In this document: positions 54,501-64,000 of the stretch, piece by piece
Layout: each line of letters begins with the position of its first letter
Numbering within the stretch: the first letter of the stretch is position 1
NCBI GenBank assembly: GCA_024704765.1
Contig: JAKMXF010000110.1
Span: forward strand, 248,001-312,000
DNA: 64,000 nucleotides
DNA from: Oopsacas minuta
Taxonomy: Eukaryota; Porifera; Hexactinellida; Lyssacinosida; Leucopsacidae
Direction: 5' to 3'
Program-made: the position numbers and the translations under genes
The notes under the pieces: model-generated
Seen by the model: the letters and a program-made list of their open reading frames with translations, nothing else
The model's database searches: none
Told to the model about the DNA's origin: nothing

Positions 54501-57500
54501 ACAGATTGTATGCGGTTAGTTAATAATACAGTCAACTCCAGTTATATCGAACACATATATCGAAGTATGAAATTGTACAAATATGGTTCCAAACCGTCAA
54601 AGTAACATATATTCCATCGGTTATATCAAAGTAATTATTGCGGTCCCTTGAGCTTCGATATAATGGGAGTTGACTGTAGTCTACTATCAATGAAATGTAT
54701 TACCTTGCTTACAATAGGTTGCTACTATACTCTACAATGCTTGTTATCTGGAAGAGAATAGTAGTTTTATGCTTGAACATAATCAATCTGTCAGGTAAGT
54801 TCATTATATTATCATGATATGGTGTTGTAATGATATTCTATTATTATTATTTAGATTTATACTGGCTAGTATATCATGTAATAATGTTATACTACAACAC
54901 TTTGCGTGGGATGCACTTACTATTATAGGAGAGAAGGTATGTGTATGCTAATTGATCCTGTGTTATGTGTTATTGGATGTATATAGTTGTCATTAATAAA
55001 ATATGTCATTGCTGACTCATGTCAGAACGCAACTCTTGATAGATGCCTTGAACAAATTGACAACTTCCCAATTCTGTTAAACTCTAATTTCCATTGATTC
55101 TATTTATCCATGGTCCAAAGATATATTTCTCAATATAGCCACACATATCTTATACAACGGATACTGGTTGTAGAACTTGTATTGCTATTCCCAAGGGTAT
55201 TCTTCTAACCGGCATCCATTGCATTACGTACAAGCATTATATGACAATAAACTCTCATAGGTTCCGTTATTTTCCAATGAGTTATGCTCAGAAGAGTTGT
55301 TACAGCTTGTACTAGACTCAATAGTATCAGAAGATAGCTTCATTCTGCTAAGAAACTTAGAAGTTATCAAATGTATAGCAGCAGCAAATATTGATATGGA
55401 TATACCTAAGGAAATTCCTCATTATATTATTAGGCTACTCACTCTTAGTGATGTACAGGTATTTTATGATACGATTAGCTACAAATTTAGAAAATATATT
55501 TTCTGATGTTTTATTATTTGTATAGCTATTACTGAGATGTGTAGAGACTTTATATCAGCTGACAGAGATTAGTACAACTAACTGTAATTATATTATATCA
55601 TCAGTACATGGAATTGGTGGGTATTTATTTGGTACAATGTAACCTCCATAAACGTGGCCTGTAGAAACGGGGACCTTCTGGAAACGGAGTGATAACTAAA
55701 TAGTGCGAATTCGTAGCCCCATACAAATGACTCGCTAAAAACAGGGGTCATGGCAGGAACGAGGTAGCATTTTCGGCGTCCCTAACACCCCGTTTGTTGA
55801 GGATACACTGTATTTATAATGATGATATATTTGTATACATTTATTCCGACAATATCCATAGTCCAATTTAACTGAGTAGAGTGGCAGCTTTTGCCAACCA
55901 TCAATTCTTGTCCATTCTATTATTATCTAGATATTCTCATAACTTGTCTGACACGTGACATAGATGCTCTAGCCTCACAATCAGCTGACAGATTTACTAT
56001 GGTTACAGAAGTACATCGTGATGAGGAGTTAGCTAGAGGAATACCACACAACGTACACTATTCTATTAGGACGTTATGTGATGAGACTAATGCTATAACC
56101 TCAGCTGTGACGTCACAGAATAATATCGTTGAACCACAAGGATTTGGACCTGATGAGCTAGCTAAGAAATGGCTGAGATCATGTTTTGAGAATTGTTCCA
56201 AAGGTACAATTTCTAAGACCCAGTTATACTCAGGGTATCACGCTTATTTGAAGAATATATTCCAGAATCAATCCTCTCTGGGGTTCGGACGTCTTCTAGA
56301 GCATATTAGACATATATTCCCGAAAGCTACGCTTAAAAAGGCAATGGGACCTGATGGAAGATCAAGGTATGACTGTTTATTAGATAATACTGATAGTACC
56401 AACAATAGCATTTGTTCAAGGTTGCAACCGAATATCAGTATTCGGTAGGCTGCTATTCATGTCTACTACTATTCTGTATCAGGTTTAATTATGAGTTAAT
56501 CATCGGCTGAACTAAGCAACTAACTTAATTACATAGTTGGGGCCAATTATAATTCATTAAAAATGAAAAGATTATTATTAATTATTCAAATAATTAATAA
56601 ATGCAACTATGACTTAGCGTGAACTAAATTACATCAATATACAGAATAATAATTTCTTATTATTCTCAGCTGATATGGGTTAGTTGGTTAATATTTATCT
56701 AGACTCCCACAAGGGGTTGAACTTAAGAAACCCCTCCCAGCCCTGATTTAGTCAACAATTTTATTCGTTTTCAAAACCGTTGTCAGAATTGTAAGATATT
56801 CACAATATCTTACAATTTCTTACAAAAGTTTCTTTGGATGAATAATCAAGAATTTTTTGTCCGTAATCAAAATAATAAACATAATTTGCTTTGATATTAA
56901 AATTTTGAAAATAGCACAATGTGGTTAAATCCATTGTCTTAACTAACTCTTCACCATACTTGCTCTCCGAATCTCTGGATTATCCCCGGAAATATTCTAA
57001 GGAGTTGGTAAGTATGCTTAACATAACATGTTTTCCTTTAGTTTCCTGTTCTACTATCTCCGTATCAAGCAACATATTAGTGTAGAAGATATTTCTCTCC
57101 CTTCTGTTGTTTCAACTAATTCCAGTCCATACACTACTCCAATCAAAATCAAGTTAAACCCTCTTGCTAAAATTTCCCCAATACCCCCCCTCATGAATAT
57201 GAATCATCCTTATTCTAACAATAGAATGCTAGCTCCAAAGATAAGAAGTTTAACTGACCCAGCTAAACCAACTATACCGCGAAATTTTGTTATAAAAAAT
57301 ATATTTAATAATACAAATATGAATAAAAATATTTCTCTAAAACAAACTCTCTCACCTCCACTTAAATCCCCTCCTGCACATCCCCTGGTCCAATATAAAC
57401 AGCCTCCTCTCTCCACGTCTCCACCAACACCCTCTGAAACACAGAAATCACTTGAACCCAGTAAACAACTAAATGATCCTATGATATTACAAATACCAAT

Positions 57501-59759
57501 AGAATTCTACCAGAATTCACCTACCTCTCCTGAATTGAAAACAGTAGAACAAAATGGACACTGTAACGACAACTATCTTCCCCCAACAGAACAAGAACCT
57601 TCTCTCCTTAAGAAGAGACCACAACCTCCGTACAGCCCTAACTCTATAATTTCACCTAAGAAACCTACACCAAACACTCCCCCTATTGTTACTAACCACA
57701 CAGATATAATACAGAATGGAGATCTACCTGTTGTAAATGGAGAAGTATATACGTTCAATTGGAATGAAGTTGATATAATTAACTCAGAAAAGAAGGTAAT
57801 TGTTGATACAGAAAAACAGCTGACGACTAATGATATTCCTGATATTATATCGCCAATACACGAAATCAAAGCTAGTCATATAGAGAACAGTGATTACCCC
57901 TTAATTTCAATTTCTCTCTCATCTGCATCTCTAAAACTACCTGAAATTGAACAGAATGCACAAGATTCAGTTTCAACACAAAAGCCTTTATCTCTTACAG
58001 CTGATGCTCCTGCGGTTAATCATACATCTACACCTGTCAATGAGGAGGTAGACTCTCCTCTCAGTGGTAAGAAAGCTAAGAAATCTCATAAAGAGAAACA
58101 GAATGTCACGCCTACATGTCAATGGCAAAACTGCTCCAAGTAAGTCTATGTATTTTGCTCCTATTTGTTTTATATTGATTTGTGTTGTTAGGCCATTTGA
58201 TGAATGGGATGCTCTATTGAAGCATGCTTGTAATGAACACGCTCAAGAAGATTATCCAACTATATGTCTGTGGTTAGGTTGTAAAACACATAGAAATACA
58301 AGGAGTAGACCCTCCCTCATGAGACATTTCCAGGTAACTGTTGTGCTAAATTTCCTTTCAACATTATAGAGTCTACTCCCGTAATATAGAATACGGATAT
58401 ATCGAAATATATACCAGCTTATCGAAGTCTGAAATCGGACAAATATGGTCCCAAACAATCGAAGTAACATATATTTTTTCATCGGTTATACCGAAGTCTT
58501 TTCATATCGAAGTAATTATCGCGATCCCTTGAGCTTCAATATAACTGGAGTTGACTGTGTATAGATATAATTTTTGTAGGTATTTGTTTCTATAATTAAA
58601 TAGGTGAGTCACTGTACTCCTAATCCAATCCAATCCAAAGTAGTCTCTGTAGCACATTTGTTAGACAAGTTAAAACGTATTCCACCACTAGAGGTAAGTA
58701 TGATTTGAAAGTTTAACGTTTCTATATACTCAATTTATATATTTGCTTTTAGCAACATTCTGAAGGAATTTTATCACGCAGTCTACACCTAACAACCGCC
58801 CTAATTCTTCGGAATGTACTACACAAGTGTCCTGAATCTATTAGGTAAGTTCATATACTATCTTATAACAGCAATAATATTGGGCTGGCTATATTGGTTT
58901 ACTTGTCTTTTTCACAGGTAAAATCAAATATTTTATCAATATATCATCCCCTCGTAGAAAGCCCTTTTTCCTATGAATCCCACTTATTCTGAGTATATTA
59001 TAATTAAACTTATGATTATCTTGAGTTTATGTCGCAATGATTGTAACGATAATTTAATATTTACACTTCTTTGTTTAATTGCAATTTAATTACCCTTATA
59101 TGGTTATATATACACCCCTACTATGTTAAAAATGGAAATGATCTGTTAATTTTGGAATATATGGAATATACATTTATAGATATTTTACTATTACTTCCAG
59201 GTGCACTTTGGACTCTTACTCGTATTATTTGACAAATAAATAATCTGCTTTGATTAGGTGAGGAGTTAAATTCCTTCCATTTTTGTCAAATTAGCGGAGG
59301 ATTTCCATCTACCTTGCAATCAGGCAGGTTGCCCAACTTTGAAATATTTAGACCTCTGTATTCTGGCCTGATAAATGAGTCGATCCGCCCAGCTAATTGC
59401 GTTAATTATCTTATATTAATTGATATATTAGAGTTCATTCCCTTTGTCTCTATTAAATATAATTACTAAATCTTTATTACACACGAGGTAGCCCCAATTT
59501 GTCGTAGTCTTCTGTCTATAGACTATCCATTCTGTTCAAAATTGAACGAACAACAACAACAACAGTCAACATTTTTCTATGAAATTACCTTATATCAGTA
59601 TTATTTATTGTAACTCTATTTAATGAATTTTTTTATTTTAGTAATTTTGCGTTACACGAACACACTCTACTAACAGTTGCAACAACAGACTCTCTAGCTG
59701 GCCGATATATTACAGAGATTCTCTCTAAAATTTCAAGTTTCAAACACTCCAATTTTTGA
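51546..59759 (+). CDS. ARID2: ARID2/BAF200-like PBAF chromatin-remodelling subunit
   Basis: Seventeen exons join in phase: 51546-51640, 52962-53052, 53333-53433, 53509-53624, 53935-54077, 54179-54227, 54300-54514, 54718-54794, 54855-54936, 55261-55458, 55526-55616, 55931-56366, 57042-58139, 58192-58333, 58604-58693, 58753-58844 and 59642-59759; about 1077 residues (human 1835). The ARID DNA-binding domain comes first: FISNLEKHH, then PINLFSLYHCVRLRGGFHEVT-type sequence and WPLIAKQLFYPQQSISRVAYLL. A long helical armadillo-like region follows (TLLDLLLAHVGIFKG, LITCLTRDIDALASQ). Next is an RFX-type winged helix (AKKWLRSCFENCSKGTISKTQLYSGY-like, ending near FYYLRIKQ). Then comes a long Pro/Ser-rich linker, and finally a C2H2 zinc finger, CQWQNCSKPFDEWDALLKH. 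ARID plus RFX plus C-terminal C2H2 is unique to ARID2, the targeting subunit of PBAF. The linker is much shorter than in vertebrates, which explains the length. Confidence 0.9.
53713..53881. repeat. MITE family A, ARID2 intron
   Basis: CAGTTATACTCCTGTTATAT..CGATATAACGCGAGTTGGCTG, 169 bp, in the reverse orientation of the 49778 copy. Confidence 0.8.
54529..54676. repeat. MITE family A, ARID2 intron
   Basis: CAGTCAACTCCAGTTATATC..CGATATAATGGGAGTTGACTG, 148 bp with intact TA-flanked ends and the 'atggttccaaaccgtcaaag' block. Confidence 0.85.
55155..55240. repeat. MITE family C fragment, ARID2 intron
   Basis: It contains ACGGATACTGGTTGTAGAAC and 'ttctaaccggcatccattgc' around 'attgctattcccaagggtat', an internally deleted family C member. 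Confidence 0.6.
55635..55810. repeat. MITE family B, copy 4, ARID2 intron
   Basis: AATGTAACCTCCATAAACGT on the left and GTTTGTTGAGGATACACTG on the right, with blocks such as 'gaaacggagtga' shared with 14635-14781 and 'ccccatacaaatga' shared with about 5500. Confidence 0.75.
58366..58557. repeat. MITE family A, longest copy, ARID2 intron
   Basis: About 190 bp with AGAGTCTACTCCCGTAATAT at the left and TCAATATAACTGGAGTTGACTG at the right; all internal family blocks are present. Confidence 0.8.
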
Positions 59760-61735
59760 CAGATTATTTGTTCAATCTTCTACTAACTACATATCACTTG
59801 GTTTGATAGGTAGATACCATCTGTGTATGGAGACTGCTGTTAGCTGGACTGTAGTTATTTGGTTTTTTGACTATTCTCTTCTGAATTGGTAGTATTTGAT
59901 CGCATTATAATTTGTGAATACAGATTTTATGAGCTGCACAGCGAATATAACTAGTGTGTTAATTACAATCTAATGTAGATAGCAGTTCTAATATATTGGA
60001 ATTTTATCATCAAGGAAGTGAAATTCATTGTTCCTTATTTTATACATTATAATCGAAGTCACCACAAATATATCTTTATAACTAATTTATTACCCAAATC
60101 AGTGATAAATTATTCATATTAACTTTCTCAGAAATATTACTTTAATGATTATAATCCTAACTCTTAAGCATGTGGATTATAATCATAAGCATGTAATATA
60201 CGTTTTAAATGCTTAGTAGATGATCATCTGATCGACTTGTCGGCTACAAGTCTGTATCATTATCAGAAACCTATCTTTGAGTTTCTGTGCATCTTCCACA
60301 GCAAATATATGTATAAAAATCTAAAATGTACGAATCCGAGTTCTACTGTACAACACATGGGCTAGGTCACGAAAATCATCTTATTTGGGTATTGCTTGAT
60401 GAAATATTTTGACTATATGATCATCGCATTGACTAACGCTTACACATCATAAATACAGTAGTTTAATATTTCTGCAAATTTATTGTTTATATTCGCATAC
60501 AGCTGGGAATTTTTATCAGAAAAATTGTGCTATTGGATAGTTACTTAAATGGTTATGACACCTGTCTTTAAATCATAATTCAATTTGTTTACTTACGAGG
60601 TTTATTGAGTAAGTTTCTAAGAAATTTGGTTATCTTTTTGCATCTAAGTAATTTACTTGATGTTATTCACATTAAGAAATAATTAATTGAATTTGCATAG
60701 CTGAAAGGAGTTAATTTTATTGTAACTAACTGCTCATTTTCACAAGTATTGCTAATGTAATAATACTTTATATGTACAATTGTTATCAAAAGAATGTATC
60801 TTGGAATTGCCAAATTCAATCGTTCGTTCATTCTTGTACTTTAATACTCATAAATTCAAACTGTGAGTATTAATGTACACAAAATTCTATAATTTTATAT
60901 TGAATATTTTCCTATTAATTGGGTGTTAATTTTGAAAATCAAGAAATCAGGAAATGGATCAAACAAGTCATAGTACCTTAAGCTAGCTAAGTAATATATA
61001 TTTTTATCGTGTAGAGTCACTTGATTCGATTAAAATCACAACTCAATTATTCATTAATTTACCTACAATTACTCTTTCTACAAAACAGGCCTCCTTCTTC
61101 TTATAGTTATGCTAATTAACTGGATAAGAGTATTTTACATTTTAACATACACATGATCTTTAGCTCACCTGCGCATACAATTATACGTAATAATATTTAT
61201 ATGTCTATTTACCTGTATATATTAAATACTTCATATTAACGCCACTACCTTTTAAGATTTATAGACTCCCTGCTAAATATTTATAAAAGCTGTGTATTAT
61301 TTGTATATTAATTAACAATTCACCAATCATATCGCGTGCCTTATATATTACACAGCGTTAAGTTGGATAAATTACTTAACATTAGCAATAGAAATTGTAG
61401 TTTTTGGTAGATTTGAGATTCAAGTTGATTACAATAGAACCGGGATTAAGCGTTCTTCTTCTTTCAAACAAAATATTTAGAGATTATTCCCCATTCATTT
61501 TTCTACTCCCTATTCGGATAAAACTCACTCGGATTTTCCTGATAATCTTTGTTTTCAGATGGTGACGTCTTATCTGAATTTTACTATACTAAATTAAAAT
61601 CCATAAATGGACTTGTAAACGGAAAATGAGCAAATTCTCCTACCTAGGGATACATGATAATTATCTCTATTTGTTTTCGAGAGTCTCATTATACTAATAT
61701 TTACATTAGCTTGTATATACTGAACATAGTTAGTA
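59760..61735. other. 2-kb gap between ARID2 and the E2 gene
   Basis: AT-rich, with no exon, RNA gene or repeat family I recognise. It would hold the ARID2 3' UTR and the promoter of the E2 gene. Confidence 0.4.
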
Positions 61736-63156
61736 ATGCCACAGAAAAAATCAATTCCTCAACAGTTAAGCAGTCTTATCAAGAACATTGAGAAGACATC
61801 GAATGGACAAGCAAGTGTAGATCTCAAAATGCTTTCTGAGACAGATAACCCAGAATGTATATTCATTCATATTTGTCCTAAAGAAGGCCCTTATAAGTAT
61901 GGAACGTTTGTGTTTGAAATACAGCTTGGAAATGGATACCCAATCAATCCACCAGCTGTCTCTTGTCATACTTCTGTCTATCATCCTAATATTGACTTTG
62001 ATGTAAGTGCTGTAGGTTAGTATTAGTTATCAATTTGGTAATTTGGTAATTCAATGTATCTTCTTCAAAGTTATGGCATCAATATCTGTAACTCCACAAA
62101 CCGTTGCAATGGATTGACCGAAAATATTTTAACAAATTGACCTTTTATCAACAATGTATAATACCTCATAAATTCTAAGGTATGCTTGTCAATGCTAGAC
62201 GAATGGACTGGAGATATGGATCTGGAAGATATCGTTATGGGACTACTATTCTTAATGCAGAATCCACAAATTGATGATCCCCTGAATCTAAATTTTAGAG
62301 GAGATGAAAAGTACCCAGATTTTGTCCGTAAGGTATGTACATAGCTGATGATTTAAAATTTTAATTAATGTATTCTATGAACAGTAAAATGTAAATACTG
62401 CTTACGCAGTATTTACTTATACCTCATTTTTCATAGATTCATATTTTATTCTTACAAGCAATTTACTTTTTGCTTGTACAATTTGATCAGATGTTTGATT
62501 GTAAAATTTCTAAGACAAGTTGTACTTCGGATCATTCTAGGCTCAATTAATTACAATCGCCCGATCTGTAAATTTTTGTCAAAAATTATCCTATTTGTGT
62601 AACAGGAAAATTAGAGATCTAAATTTGAGTTATTAATTGGTTAGTTTGCTTCTGGCTGACTTTCAATCAGATGACTAATAATATGTTTGCTAATCCAAAT
62701 TAAATATATTTCGTCTTGTATAGATTACCGTATGCGCTAACAATGATTTGTCAGTTTCATTATAATAATGATGTCATCACATAATTAATTATAATATTAA
62801 CATTCCAGGTACGCAAGTCCCTAAAGGGACAACTCAAAGATTCATCTGGTCATGTTTTCGAACGAAATTGGCACAAACCAGAGAATTCTACTCCTTCAGA
62901 TTCTGAGAGCGAAGAACTTGTTTCGTTCTCACCTACTTCACTCCCTTCAACTCCAATTATGTTTGACAATTCTGGTGAATATCGTGCTATTGATAGCTCT
63001 AGACACGGACATGATTCAAATAATTTACTGGATTATGATGGAAGAAATGCTGCAACTGTCACGTTAAATACCGCAATAAATATTGCTATCCTTGGAGTGG
63101 TAACTGTGTGTGTCTCAACTTTCATAATTTATAAATGTTTAAAGAAAGGTTTGTAA
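61736..63156 (+). CDS. Ubiquitin-conjugating (E2) fold protein with C-terminal membrane anchor
   Basis: Three exons, 61736-62002, 62180-62332 and 62809-63156, join in phase 0 to give 255 residues from [15 protein letters not shown] domain fills residues ~5-150: [22 protein letters not shown], the YHPNID tripeptide region (HPN intact) and VCLSMLDEW with the Cys in the catalytic position two residues after [23 protein letters not shown] closes the core in the style of UBE2M/UBE2F-like E2s. After a Ser/Asp-rich linker ([10 protein letters not shown]) the C-terminus has one hydrophobic span, [20 protein letters not shown], ending KKGL only a few residues later: a tail anchor, with the UBC domain cytosolic. 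Tail-anchored E2s are known (UBE2J1/J2, yeast Ubc6) and work in ER-associated degradation, but the core here does not look like UBE2J to me. Whether it carries ubiquitin, NEDD8 or nothing is unknown. Confidence 0.8.
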
Positions 63157-64000
63157 TTGATTTCCAATATCAGAATTGAAATTGGACAATTCAATTTCTT
63201 AGAATTTATTTGATTAGTGAATTTTACAAAATCTCTTACGTTATGTTTTTATTGTTTAATGGAATAAGCTTGTATATATGAAATGTCCAGCCGACCGGCT
63301 GGGATTGCAGTCGTAGTTGGGCTTGTGGATCATTTTCATACCAAAATGCTAGACTTTAATGAAAACTTCTTTTATCACATGATTTATTTGTTGGTTCATG
63401 TTTTCTCTTTAGTGGAGTTTATATAGGGAGATGCCCTAATAAACATAAAATTCCTGCAGTCTACTCTTAGTCGTAGGTATATAAATCCACCTTGTTTTGT
63501 GAAATCTAACATTGTGCACTAATTTCGATCTTTTTGGCCATAACAGGTAGAAATGGTTCCCTTCTGAGCTAATATTACTCGATACGTAATAGATTATTGT
63601 CCATATAGAAAATGATATCATCAGAATTCCAAATATGCTCCTACATTGACTTAATGAACCTCTTACGATATACATAATTATATATTTCTTTTGTGATATT
63701 TAATTACATGCATTGAGGGTATAGTCTAATGATATTCAACATTATTGACATTCTATTCTAGTCAGGTTTGTTGAACTAACGGGAAATACATTTGTTCCAT
63801 TCCATAATTGGATTAAATAAGTACGTACATCATGTTGGAGGGATTAATTAATGAGTAGCTGAACACAATTCTTGAACTTTACCTTATCGCGAAAGTATAA
63901 AATTTCGTGAAACTTTAAATATTTAACCAGCTGGAACAGACCACATGCTTAAACATTTTTCTGTACTCATAATTCTATGAAAGTATATTTCAACATAACA
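63157..64000. other. Right end of window, no gene seen
   Basis: 3' flank of the E2 gene. A small GC-richer hairpin, CCAGCCGACCGGCTGG, lies at about 63288-63303, directly followed by GATTGCAGTCGTAG. No exon is supported in the remainder. Confidence 0.4.

Noticed and set aside
57573-57869. 98-residue minus-strand frame in ARID2 exon 13
   Set aside because: Antisense shadow of the Pro/Thr-rich ARID2 linker (Gly/Val-rich complement); the plus-strand frame continues across splice sites.
61736-63156. Assigning the E2 gene as UBE2J1/UBE2J2 because of the tail anchor
   Set aside because: The UBC core ([30 protein letters not shown]) reads closer to classical and UBE2M/F-type E2s than to the UBE2J pattern I know; left unnamed.
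1-64000. CRISPR arrays, operons, prophage or restriction/defence clusters
   Set aside because: No regularly spaced direct repeats with unique spacers are seen, and the genes are spliced and individually oriented as in an animal genome.

Overview
The window is AT-rich animal nuclear DNA. Most genes are split by short GT-AG introns, several others are intronless, and there is one nuclear tRNA gene. No operons, phage or plasmid features are visible. The gene set (parvin, the linear-ubiquitin ligase HOIP/RNF31, an FRS2-type myristoylated docking protein, an espin-type actin bundler, ARID2, syntaxin, TBC1D19) is metazoan. Compact spacing, an NHL-type propeller gene without introns and many tiny DNA transposons would suit a sponge or another early-branching invertebrate, but the species cannot be fixed from sequence alone. 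Exon joins given below were made by hand from splice-site consensus and reading-frame continuity; no transcript data were available.

Layout. 1-2.0 kb (-): 5' part of a DUF4795-family gene (C16orf96/QRICH2-like) that runs off the left edge, with a small PPxY membrane-protein gene nested on the other strand in its intron. 2.6-5.9 kb (-): an espin-like actin-binding protein with WH2 motifs and WKRQ-type repeats but no ankyrin repeats. 6.1-6.8 kb (-): a small PTB-domain protein. 7.2-7.5 kb (-): prefoldin subunit 1. 8.3-8.6 kb (+): a small secreted cysteine-rich protein. 9.3-15.6 kb (+): a 13-exon tandem AAA ATPase whose closest architecture, as far as I recognise it, is the bacterial winged-helix AAA class. 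16.5-23.5 kb (+): HOIP, with PUB, NZF, UBA, RING1-IBR-RING2 and LDD regions. 24.0-25.5 kb (+): TBC1D19, intronless. 25.9-28.1 kb (-): parvin. 28.4-29.4 kb (-): an IQ-motif protein. 29.9-30.1 kb (-): a tiny membrane protein. 30.55 kb (+): tRNA-Thr(CGT). 30.8-39.1 kb (-): a 17-exon N-myristoylation-signal plus leucine-rich-repeat protein that I cannot assign to a named family. 42.3-43.3 kb (-): an FRS2-like docking protein. 46.6-48.1 kb (-): a coiled-coil/beta-propeller protein. 48.6-49.5 kb (-): syntaxin. 51.5-59.8 kb (+): ARID2. 61.7-63.2 kb (+): an E2 ubiquitin-conjugating enzyme with a C-terminal membrane anchor. About 39-42, 43-46.6, 49.5-51.5, 59.8-61.7 and 63.2-64 kb are without recognisable genes.

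Several families of short inverted-repeat transposons (MITEs) sit in introns and between genes. The commonest has CAGTCAACTCC-type ends flanked by TA. One copy, inside a HOIP intron, is split by a 913-bp near-perfect palindrome that is itself flanked by TA: a nested insertion.

Functionally, the neighbours do not form one pathway. Recurrent themes are ubiquitin (HOIP, the membrane-anchored E2, a PPxY adaptor), membrane/adhesion/cytoskeleton signalling (parvin, FRS2-like, espin-like, PTB, myristoylated LRR) and membrane traffic (TBC1D19, syntaxin). I see no clear prokaryote-style 'system'. The most unusual items are the tandem AAA ATPase, the tail-anchored E2, the myristoylated LRR protein, the nested PPxY gene and the nested palindromic element.
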